Source: Euglena gracilis
Lineage: Eukaryota; Euglenida; Euglenophyceae; Euglenales
Assembly (NCBI GenBank): GCA_039621445.1
Contig: CP154955.1
Location: 56,638,619-56,702,618, forward strand
Length of the DNA stretch: 64,000 bases
Direction of reading: 5' to 3'
Numbering within the stretch: position 1 is the stretch's first letter; every line of letters starts with the position of its first letter. Made by a program: the position numbers and the translations under genes. Positions 1 to 9,614 of the stretch are shown here, one piece after another. Below the pieces are notes generated by a model. It had not been told where the DNA came from. It saw only the letters and a list, made by a program, of their open reading frames with translations, and did no database searches.

Positions 1-232
1 CCCTTGTTGAGTTGACCCGATTGCCTCTGAACCCCAACGAACCTGCTCCATCCTTTGTTGCCATGTGCCATAGCTCAAGTTGTTTGAACCCCCACCCCAA
101 AGATGGAAGCTCAGGGAATAGGTTAAGGGAATGCCTGAGGCCCCCCCGGGGGGGTCCAGCCTCTGGCTGCTAATAAGGCTGCTGGCTGGAAACGAGCTGC
201 TAGCTGGAACCCCCCCCCCGGAGGGATAGCGG
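1..232. other. Unassigned sequence left of YR-1
   Basis: I recognise no gene here. The stretch holds a G-run followed by TCCAGC near 149-161 and GCTGGAAC followed by a C-run near 203-219, which together could form an imperfect hairpin. Short GCTGCTAGCTGG-type repeats lie between. It may be the outer end of the DIRS-like element that follows or unrelated flanking DNA. Confidence 0.3.
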
Positions 233-700
233 GACACCTCGGGCTCCGCACTTTGCCCTTGTTGGGCCATGCCTTGTTCGCCATCGGTGTTGTTTGGATT
301 GTGGTGCGTTGGGTTCGTACTCCCTCGAGGCAAACCGCAAAGGGAGGAAGGGACACCGAGGGCGAAGCACAAAGACATTGTGAGGCCATGCGTTGCTCGC
401 CGGCGGTTTGCTGTGAATGCTCGCTGCGCTGGGTTAGGAGGTCCCGCTTAGTGCCTTTTTTCGCCGGAGATTGCTGATTCAGTTCAAGAACCTTGACCAG
501 TGAATTCTAAAGAGTGAAGACAATCGCATAATCCAGAAGGTGTTGCTCGTAGAGAGTAGCTAATCAGAATTGACACCTCGGGCTCCGCACTTTGCCATTG
601 TGAGGCCATTCCTTGCTCGCCGGCGGTTTGCTGTGATTGTTTTGGTGCGCTGGGTTAGGAGGTCCTGCTTAGTGCCTTTTTTCGCCGGAGTTGGCTGATT
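233..700 (+). repeat. Terminal repeat region of DIRS-like element YR-1
   Basis: Two related units lie in direct orientation. One starts at 233 and one at 572, both with GACACCTCGGGCTCCGCAC. Each is followed by a GCCGGCGGTTTGCTGTGA block and a GGTTAGGAGGTCC block. The same blocks recur near 17978-18080 and, inverted, near 18205-18375. DIRS-type elements lack ordinary LTRs and end in inverted or split repeats with internal complementary copies, so this arrangement fits the left end of YR-1. The exact outer boundary is not visible to me. Confidence 0.55.
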
Positions 701-846
701 CCTAACTTGCCCTTCGACACCCAGAAGAAAGGAAAAGAGTTCACGAACGAAGAAGAGCCGAGAAAAGAAGTCAATATCAATTCAATATCCAGAAGAACAC
801 GAACCAGACAAATATCAATTGAGATTTCAATTATCAAATTTCAATT

Positions 847-2040
847 TTGACTTCAATGAGCAATGCAGTGGAGAAGAAATTGGAATTGCATGGCCACGGA
901 CGTCCTGGAGCAGTGGCCGCGGAAGCTGGAGAACTTGGAGTTGCGGTCAACACGCGGCAAACCGTGGCCGTTTTTTCCTCCCAGACCCCCACCCCAGAAG
1001 ATTCCCAGCCCAAAACCCCCCCCAGTGACGGCCACGGTCCTTGGACCACTGTGGCCAGAAGGCCCAGAAGACAAAAGTTTGCCCCAGCCCACAGGAGGGG
1101 CCAGGGGGGCCCAAAATGCTCCACAATTGAACAAACAACGATTCAGGGTCAACAATTAAATGGGTACTTTGTGAGTATTAAGGAATAGAGCAAAGGGTGG
1201 GGGGGCCCAACTAAAAATGTGAAAAACAACCACAGCCCACACATGTGGGGCATCTCCCCCAAAGGCGCCCAGTCGCCTATACACAAATTGGCCAAAGGAT
1301 GGGCAGATGGAATCAAGGCAAAGGATGTAAACACTACAAGGGCCATGGGGGCCAGTTTTACAAGCAAATCCCCTCAGGAAGGGGCAGAAAAGGTCTGTCA
1401 AACCCCCCCAATTCATCTCACACAACAGCCCCTCTCAAGGGGAAAAGGGGGGGCCACAGCAGCCCCCCCAGATTTCAAGTGGGGTTGGAGGCCAAATCAA
1501 GGCCTGGAAGACCTACAGAAGGATGATGGAAAAAATTTACACATGGAGACCTTGGAGACCAGCAGGGTGGACCCACAGTGGCCACCAAGAAGCTAAGGGA
1601 CATCATCCCCAACCAGCGGGGTGGACCCACAGTGGCCACCAAGAAGCTAAGAAAGCTGCTGGAGAAATCCCCCCAGTTACCCACAAAGGCCCTCTGCCAA
1701 AAAAGAGGGAAAAGGGGACCCACAGTGTCCCCTTCAATGACCCAGCCTCAGGAGGAAAAGTGACCCACAGTGGCCCTTTTGGAGGGAGGGACAGGAACCC
1801 CTCCAACATTTATTTCTCAATTCCTGATCAATCAATCAAGGGGGGACCCACAGAGGCCCCCCTATGGTATGTCAACCAACCACATCAACATGGAGAAGAC
1901 CCGTTAGGCCAAACAGGGGCATTAAGCCCTATGGTATGTCTTCCAACAACAAGATCATCCAGAGAGGTGAGCAGAGAGGGAGAGAGTGCATGCACGTCCC
2001 CCCAGAAAAGTTTCTTTTTTCAAGGGCCCAAGCCCTAGGG
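847..2040 (+). pseudogene. YR-1 ORF1, gag-like, broken into several frames
   Basis: This is a low-complexity basic coding region ahead of the DIRS-like RT. Pieces read in at least three frames (847-1188, 1245-1526, 1523-2038). The products are rich in Gly, His, Pro, Lys and Gln, with repeated GHGG-type and SGHQEAK-type stretches. The second DIRS-like copy at 18526-19554 shares matching phrases, for example a DSH/DGH...W.TV..R.RR motif and a PPRF motif, which supports real shared coding sequence over random open frames. DIRS elements usually place a gag-like ORF here. I see no zinc knuckle. No intact start-to-stop frame spans the region, so this copy is probably non-functional. Confidence 0.5.
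1557..1660 (+). repeat. Two-unit tandem repeat, period 54 bp
   Basis: The phrase GTGGACCCACAGTGGCCACC occurs at 1567 and again at 1621. The period is 54 bp, or 18 codons, so the duplication keeps frame in the gag-like ORF. Related GACCCACAGTG phrases recur down to about 1850, suggesting older repeat growth. Confidence 0.75.
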
Positions 2041-2055
2041 GACCTAGGGGTGCAA

Positions 2056-2500
2056 TGTCCAACACCCCCAGCCCAGCCCCCCCAGAATCATCTTATCCAG
2101 AAAATAAATTCAATGGAGGAAATAGGGGGAGACAACCCCCTCCATCATAATTCTTTAGGCAGAACATTTTTGAAAAAAATTATGGTTTTTAACTTTAATT
2201 CAAATTAATTGGAATTTCTAATTTGATATTCCTCTTTCCAAGGGCCGGTCCAAGAGGGTTCCAGACATTGAACAGGGTCCCCAATCAAAAGTCGAAAAAC
2301 ACATTTTCCGCTTTGACAGTGCAGTAGACAGTGTTCCAAGGATGCCAGAAAACATACAAACACAAACACACAAACAAACAAACAAAGGTTGCAAAAAAGC
2401 CAAAAATGTCCAACACCCCCAGCCCAGCCCCCCCAAAATCATCTCATCCAAGAAATAAATTCCATGGAGGAAAAATGGGGAGACACCCCCCTCCATGAAA
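2056..2500 (+). repeat. Partial direct duplication around the RT start of YR-1
   Basis: About 90 bases at 2056-2150, beginning TCCAACACCCCCAGCCCAGC, are repeated with few changes at 2407-2500. The 250 bases between are AT-richer and hold a CAAACA-type simple run near 2357-2385. Only the second copy leads into the RT reading frame. The first copy with the spacer looks like an insertion or unequal-repair duplication. Confidence 0.65.
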
Positions 2501-3461
2501 GACTGCAAAACAGCCTGAAATGGTGGACAAAAAATGCCCCCCCCCCAACAACATGTCAACTCATCAGGGATGGCATTCAACCCTCCTGGGTCAGCCCACC
2601 AAAATTGTCCACCCACCCAAAAATCAGAGCAAATTTGAACCTACCCCAAGCAGAAAAAATACTGCTGGATTACGAAAAATCTGGATCCGTAAAGAGGGTG
2701 AGGGATTCAACCACCCAGCACCTGATCCCCTGGTTTCTGATTTCCAAACCAGTGGGGGGGCAGACAAAATGGAGACTGATAAGCGATTGCAGGGAAATAA
2801 ATCAAAGGTTCCAAGTGAAACCTTTCAAGCTGGATCACACCAGCACATTTTTCCAGTTTTGGGAAAAGGCCACTGGGCAGCAAAAATAGACCTGAAGGAT
2901 GCCTATTTTCATATTCCAGTAAGTCCAGGCCTAAGGCCATTTTTAAGGCATCAGGTGGGAGGGCAGACCTGGGAATTCCAGGCAGGCTGTTTTGGCCTGA
3001 ATGTAATGCCCCAAATTTTCATGTCAGTAATGAAAACATTCGAAAAGCTGTGGAGGAAAAAGGGCATCCAGGTATTTATTTACCTGGACGACATTTTACT
3101 GGTGGCCCCAACACAAATCAACTTACAAAATCACCTGAACACAGTGGTCAGCGATTTCATCAAATCAGGGTTCAAAATCAACGTAAAAAAGTCCAACCTG
3201 CAGCCCACCCAAATCGTAAATCGTCTTGGATTTCAACTAAACTTCCAAGAGGTAAAATCACAGGTGCCCCCCCAGAAAATAAAAACAGTAAAAAAAAAAA
3301 AAAAAGGAGCTGGGAAAAAGGTGAAAAAAGATTACATGTCAAAAAGGCAACTGGCTGCCATTTTGGGCCAAATCAGATGCAATGTGATGGCCTTGCCCTT
3401 TCTAAGGGCCTTTACGGATGCCCTGGCAATTTTTTTGGTGGAAAATTTTACAGCCCCCTGA
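2389..3461 (+). pseudogene. YR-1 reverse transcriptase, DIRS type, frameshifted
   Basis: The RT would copy element RNA into DNA. The first frame (2389-2889) carries LLDYEKSGSVKRV and then KWRLISDCREIN. The frame then shifts by one base near 2870 into the 2520-3461 frame, which carries AAKIDLKDAYFHIPV, FGLNVMPQIF and the catalytic YLDDILLV. This motif set is that of DIRS/Ngaro-type RTs, which resemble Ty3 RTs but carry IDLKDAYFHI. A run of about 16 A near 3289-3306 sits in a Lys-rich stretch and is a likely slippage site. The product joins in sense to the RNase H at 3490 onward. Confidence 0.8.
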
Positions 3462-3489
3462 CTCAAAACACCCCATTTCCCGAAGAATA

Positions 3490-4564
3490 AAGGACCAATT
3501 AAGAGAAATAAAAATTCTGCTGGACACCTGGGGGGGCAGACCCTTCCCCCAAAGTGCAACCAGGGAGTTGCACTGAGACAGCAGTACCCATGCCTGGGGG
3601 GGGGGGGCTGGACATTCGAACAGGCAAAATTGTGCAAGAGTTTTGGAGGGAAAACTCCATTTTGCACATAAATGTCAAAGAATTACGTGCAGCAATAAGC
3701 ACAGTTCAAAGCCTCAGCCAGCCAGGAGAAACTGTGTCCCTGTCGGTGAACAATCAAGTAATTTACTATTACTTAACAAAGGGGGGAGGCAGAAAGGACC
3801 CTTCAAATCCATGCTAAGACCCTTCTTCAAATGGTGCATGGAACACAACATAAACCTGCAAGTAAAGTGGGTCCCCTCAAAAGAATGCCTGGCAGACCCC
3901 ATAAGCAGGTGGGAAATGGACAGGGGGGATTACTCACTGGACCCCCAACTTTTTCAATGGCTGAGGCAGCAGTTCAAAAATTACATCCACCTAAAAACAG
4001 ACCTTTTTGCCTCACCAGGTAACAAAAAACTGCCACAATTTGTGGCCAGGTGGCCCCACTGGTGAGCCACAGCAGTAGTAGCATTACAATGTCCACTGGA
4101 CAACATTGGGGATCTTTATGCAAACCCCCCCTGGTCTGTAATCCAGAAATTTCCCCCCAGATTAAAAATGTTTCCACAAGCCAAAGTTTTGATGGTCACC
4201 CCCTACTGGGATTCAGCCACATGGTGGCCCCAATTAATAAATGCGAAAGTTCCAGGGACCCCGTGGCTGAAAATCACCCCTTACAAGGGTATGTTCACCA
4301 AATGCAGGGGGGAAAAAATACCACCCCCCAGGTGGCCCCTGCTTTGCAAGATTTGCTCAGGCAAATTCTGGAGGGGAAACAAATACAAAATACAACCATT
4401 AACGATTTCCTGGGAAGAAACCCAGCTTATAGCGTTATGTTTTTATGGGTATGCGTTTACGCTTTTATGGGTAATTTTGGACAAAATGGGGGTACCCCCC
4501 CCCTGAAGCCACCAGTGACCAAGTGGTTGACGCTTTAATTCAACTGTTCCAATTTTCAAGGGCC
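3490..4564 (+). pseudogene. YR-1 RNase H plus Dam-like NPPW domain, frameshifted
   Basis: RNase H would remove RNA from the RNA-DNA hybrid. HINVKELRAA (3666-3695) and, in another frame, NLQVKWVPSKECLADPIS (3850-3905) match the end of the DIRS-type RNase H. It is followed by KTDLFASPGNKKLPQF, then YANPPWSVIQ (near 4115) and a VTPYWDSATWWPQL segment. In known DIRS elements this position holds a phage-Dam-like N6-adenine methyltransferase domain, and NPPW fits its motif IV. At least three frame changes occur. The coding region is cut at 4565-4569 by LTR-A1 and resumes beyond 17261 as the recombinase. Confidence 0.7.
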
Positions 4565-4569
4565 CAATG

Positions 4570-4992
4570 TGTACCAGGCACGTCCCAGCTCTGTAGGATA
4601 TCTGCAGAGTTGGTTCTGTGACGGTCGCACCACTGTGGAAACCACAGTTGGTAAGATCGTGGCAGACCCTTCTGGGATCTGCCCCTGGACACGTCAGCAC
4701 ATTTCTCTCCTTCCCCCACAGGTGGTATTCTTCACTGTCAATCTTCCCAAGTTTGACCATTGGTTTTGTCAGAGGGAAAAACCTTCGGAACAGTCCAACT
4801 TGACCTCAGAAGAAACTTCTGAGTCTTTGCTTTGTGCTTTGCTTCTTGGGGAATTGGGAAGAAAAGGGGAAAACCACTTTTCGTTACTCCAAAGACTTTT
4901 CCCTACCATAAGTAGGCTGCGCACCAAGGCGAAAGCGAAAGGCTTTTACAGAAAGTCCCAAAAAGGGGAAAAGGGAAAGCTTTGGACGTACA
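4570..4992 (+). repeat. 5' LTR of LTR-A1
   Basis: It begins TGTACCAGG and ends GACGTACA, so the termini are the short inverted pair TGTAC/GTACA with the usual TG...CA. It is 423 bp, the same length as the 3' LTR. It should contain the element promoter and polyadenylation signals, although I see no convincing TATA box. A decayed third copy lies at about 37.9-38.25 kb. Confidence 0.88.
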
Positions 4993-4994
4993 CT

Positions 4995-5004
4995 TGGTAG
5001 CAGA
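4995..5004 (+). other. Primer binding site of LTR-A1, tRNA-Met type
   Basis: TGGTAGCAGA sits two bases after the 5' LTR and matches the complement of the 3' end of eukaryotic initiator tRNA-Met. A near copy, CTTGGTAGCA, lies at about 5059 within a duplicated block (about 4990-5025 and 5038-5090, sharing CGATCCTACACA). The leader from 5005 to 5314 has no gene that I recognise. Confidence 0.75.
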
Positions 5005-5314
5005 ATTAGGTCACGATCCTACACATACTTCACAAATAAAGAGCTATCAAGTATTACACTTGGTAGCAAATTAAGGCCACGATCCTACACAGACGTTCCA
5101 CACAGAGAAACTCTGTGGTTGACTGGTGGTGAGGATCGTACTGAGCCGTGAAACACGGTGAAAGTATTGTTCCTGGCCCCTGGCCAACCTTTAAGCAAGG
5201 ATACAGGTCTCAGAAGGCTCTGTTCGGTATTCGCCGATACAACCTTTCTGGTCCCTGTTTCACTGCTTATTTGTGTGAATTTTTGGTTTTTCGCCTTTTT
5301 ACCCATCTCAAAAG

Positions 5315-8300
5315 ATGCAGAGCACAACCCCCAACAGCAAATTTGATTATGACTTGTTGATGAGTTCATTGACCAATCTTGAAGAAGATGGCGGGGATTG
5401 GAACGGTTCGAATGAAACAAGTTCCAATTCCCGACTCCCCAAGCAACAAGAAGACACATTGCATCAATTATCATTGTCACAAGGCGAAACGCCTTCATTG
5501 TTGCAAGGGGGTAATGAACCCTCTTCTTCATCATTGTCATTGATTGCACGGGATGTAGGTGGCAAAATGCCTTCCTCCATCCCGGTTCACCCAGCATTGA
5601 TGCGGCGAGGGGATGAACCCCTTGCACCTTTCCACTTGGTTACTCATGTTACCCATGAACAAAGTGAGGGGTATTTGCCCTTTGCTCTGTTCACACCCAA
5701 AAGATCCCCGGTGGAAGCACCGGTGGGCCTTTTGGAGTGCAACTCGGTGGAAACACCGTGTTTTTTCCAACCCCCCCCTCAATTTCCACCCCCCACACCT
5801 TTTCACGTATTGCCGGGATTACCCGCGGAAACTGCGGTTTTCCCCGCATTGCCATGGAATCCAGATATGCGTCTGGTGGTACCGGAAATCTCTGGTGCCG
5901 TTTCCATTGTGGAGGACTATGAGGAAGATTTAAGGGATAACCTCACCCCCGGTGATGTTTACCGAATTCTCGGTCAGCTCCCAGCAGATCACCCGCTGAG
6001 CAAGCAAATTTTGCATGTCCACCAATGTGTTGCGGAATGCGCAACCATGCTCAACAAGGTTTTGCAGTTTGATGAGGACAATCAAAGGGTTGTCAACACC
6101 AAACTGGAATATTGCTGGAATTATTTGCAGGAAATCGGCAAATATTGCCAACACAATTTTGAAAATGCGGGGAAAGACCTTCAGCATTTTCGAGAAAGTG
6201 TTGACAGTATTTTGCGCATCCAACTTCCACAAAATTTCCAACAAATCAGCGAAATGCTGCATGAAGCGGAAACGCGGAATGATTCCACGTTTCTGCATGT
6301 GCAGGATGGTATGAGCCATCAAAATCATGTTCAACCATGCTACTGCAATTGCAGCAACAGTTACAAGCGCAAAATGCCACTCCCAAAATGCCGGAAATCG
6401 GTAACTTTGTTGCGGTTGAGCGTTTTGCCACAGTCACTACTTCTTTCCAAGAAGCCCAACAACGGATTTTGCATCTCTGCTCGGAAATCGAGCACTTGAA
6501 GCAATTTCAAGCGAAGGTGCAAGAAAATTTTGTTCCCCGTACGCAAATCCAGGTTTTGGAGGAACACATCCTACACTTGGAGCAAAAATCCTGCCATTGT
6601 GCCGCAAATCAGGATGGATTAACCACCCTGCACACGAAAATCGCGGATTGCGCACAACGGTTGGATTTCGCGCAACAACAATCGCAAACGGACATTGGCG
6701 GTATTAATGCCACCGTTGTCGGTTTGCAGGAGCATGTTTCTGCACTTTCCAAGCGAATTCCTGACATTAGTAGTATTCAAGCCGCTATTGGGGAATTACA
6801 AACCCGATGCACCTTGTTGTCCACCACAGTAGCGAAAATTCGCGCACTTCCCAATGTTTCGCGCGCTCGGATATCCGAGTCACCATAATTTCGCTCATTT
6901 TACAACAAAATGCTTGGTGACAACAAGGAAACCTTGCAAGCATTTTGCACGAGTTTGATTCAACTTGAGGAATCTGTGAATCGGAATGCCCGATCAATGC
7001 AAGATGAGGTTTCACGGTTGGATGGACGATTTTCTGCGTTGTTGGAAAAGCCAACCGCGGAAAATTCGCGCACCACCGTGGAAACCCCCACCAAGTCAAC
7101 CCACCAATTGCAAATTGTCTCAAATGCAATAAAAGCGCTTGCGGGTCAACTCCGGAATGTGGAGGAGTCCCAAGGACAACTTGTCCAAGACCTACACTTG
7201 GTTTCTGAAAAGTTACCACACTTGGACGATTTTTCCCGTTACCGCAAACGCATTAGGCATTTGGAGCCTGAGGTTGACCGTATTTGCGGCCAACTCCAGT
7301 TGGTGGAACATTTGGAAGAAACGGTGCATGACTTGTCCGCGAGTTTGGATAAAATGTCCGCTCCGGTACCGGTTGTGCCACCACCCACCGCGGTAAGCGC
7401 TGCGGTTGGTATTCCAAATGTCCCGGAATCGCGTTCTCAACTTACCGTTTCTGGAGTAGGAATCCCTACATCCACCGCGAATTTGGTACAACCACCCGCG
7501 AAAACGCGAATTGTACCACCTTTGCATTTGCCCACACCTCAAACTCACTTTTCACAACACATTTCCGATGAGGAAATTGATCCTCCGCTCGAAAATTCGA
7601 GTCTCCATCAAGAAATTCAACATTCCAACCTTGCACGAGGAATGAGCCAACACCCCACACCTGGTATTGGTCACGTATCGCATTCGCAATCATACCAACC
7701 ACCATCGGGTTCTGGACTACCAGATCACCCCTCAGGTTTTCGGCGGGAAACCCGCCCCGCCGGGAGAAATTCACCACATTTTTCGCATTTCCCGCAGGAA
7801 AATCCTGCCACCCCTACACTTGGTGCGGAAAATCCTGCACGGGGTTTACATGGAGCGGAAAATCCGCGAAACGCGTTTGGTGTTAAGAATTACCCGGACC
7901 CAAACCCCTGGAATACCACCGAGGGTCAACGGGTTACTCAGAGAGACTTCAAGGGCACCATCGCAATCGCGAACAAGGGGAAGCCCCAATGGGACGGGGA
8001 TCAAGCCACATGGAGACAATTTTTTCGGGACTGGGAGTACTACTGGGCACTAAAGGGACCCACCCAAGACCCGAATCCCGAGGTAGTCAAGATGGAATTC
8101 ATCGATTGCCTACCGAGGGAGGAGCGAGAACGCGCACGCAATTTGGTGATACGTAATGGCGTATCATTTGATGACCTGGTTGAGCAATACGCTTCAACCT
8201 ACTCAAGTTTGGTCACCAGGATTACCCTGGAGAAGAAATGGCGACAATGCGCGCCATCGGATCGCAAATGGAAATCCATTGACCTTTGGTATGCCAAATG

Positions 8301-9432
8301 GTTAGCACTTGCTTCCGAAGTTGATGAACTTAGCGAGAAGCAAATGCGCGAACAGTTTGATGCGGTTTTGTTGCATTTCACACCATCCCTCGTGAAGGAT
8401 ATCCATCGCGAGGAGTTGGCAGGGCATGAGATGACTCTTGCCCAACGTTGGAATTATGTGTCAAAGCAACTCAAGCTCACACAAGTTTTGGGACAAATAC
8501 AGTCCGCTATCCAAATGAATCACACCGCGGGAATCCCTGCGGGTGCGGTTAATGCGTTGCAAAAATCACCCATGTCACCGAGATCACCAACCACGGGACC
8601 GAAAACGCGGAATCAGCGTTCTTCGGACCAAAGCACGGATAAACTGTGCTTTTTGTGCAACAAATCTGGTCACATGTCTCGGGAATGCCCGAATCCTGAT
8701 GCGCGAAAGCGTATTGGAAGCCCAAGGGGCTCGACCTCCTCACGGGGATCGGGTTCCCCGGCGTTTTCGCGACAATCGGGAGTTTCACGTTCTTCGGAGA
8801 ACCGCTTTAGCGGTAGTAGGCCCAAGTCACCATCGCGTGATGGTCAGGAAACCCGTCCTTCTCGCGTCGGTCACCTGGACCCCCTACCCGAAAACGGGAT
8901 TTCAATCGCGATTCTTCACGATCTCGTTCGCGAAGTGGATCATCCTCTTCACGCGAGTCATCGGGGAAGTCCCCATACACCGGTCATGGTCGACGGGAAA
9001 CCCGTTCACCACGACGGTTTGACGGTCGAACGGAATACCGTTCCCCCCTTTATGCAGAATCCCGCCACAAATCCCGTTGTTCACTTTGCGGTTCAAAAGA
9101 CCACCACTCATCCAAATGTCCCAGATCTCGTTCCCCCCGGCCCGGCTACGGAAATCGCGGTAAGCGCCGCGATGACCGTGGTTACTCCTCCAACCGGCAA
9201 AAGGTCGGTTTCAAGATTTCTTGTTTGGAGGAGGACACCCCGGCTTCGGGCAGGGAGGGGGATGAGACCTCGGACGGGGAATTTAATCAGGCCCGAATGG
9301 CGGTGCGCTTATTCAATTCCACCTATTCCACCAAAAAGTCCGTTGCCGGCTATGCGGCCGGTTCGGATTTGGAGTAGGGGAGCCCGAGGTCCGAGGGCAC
9401 GGACCTCTGGGCTGATGAACAGATGGAGGTAA
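5315..9432 (+). pseudogene. LTR-A1 gag with coiled coils, capsid and CCHC knuckle
   Basis: Gag forms the particle and packages RNA. The frame from 5315 starts MQSTTPNSKFDYDLL; the A2 copy at 38409 starts similarly, supporting this start. The frame shifts between about 6316 and 6337. It then continues as a Gln/Glu/Leu-rich, probably coiled-coil stretch to a TAA at 6886-6888, and goes on in the same frame from 6910. A Pro/Ser/Thr-rich linker follows. The capsid-like segment (about 7985-8490) has W..FFRDWEYYW and the zinc knuckle is CFLCNKSGHMSREC (about 8648-8690). The tail is Arg/Ser-rich. Past about 9190 a second frame ending at 9379 reads more like protein than the annotated one. This copy has at least one frameshift and one stop. 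Confidence 0.8.
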
Positions 9433-9614
9433 GACCTGATCAACCTTACCCCCCCTGCCCATCCGCCTTCACGGTCAGTACCCGGAATTATTTCGGGTCC
9501 CCTACCCCCCACTCCACATTTCCGCTCGGAATGCTGAGCAAAGTAGGAAAGGGTTGATGGGAGAGCTGGCATGCAAACGTATTTCCGCCAGACCCTTCAC
9601 TTTGCGTACCACCA

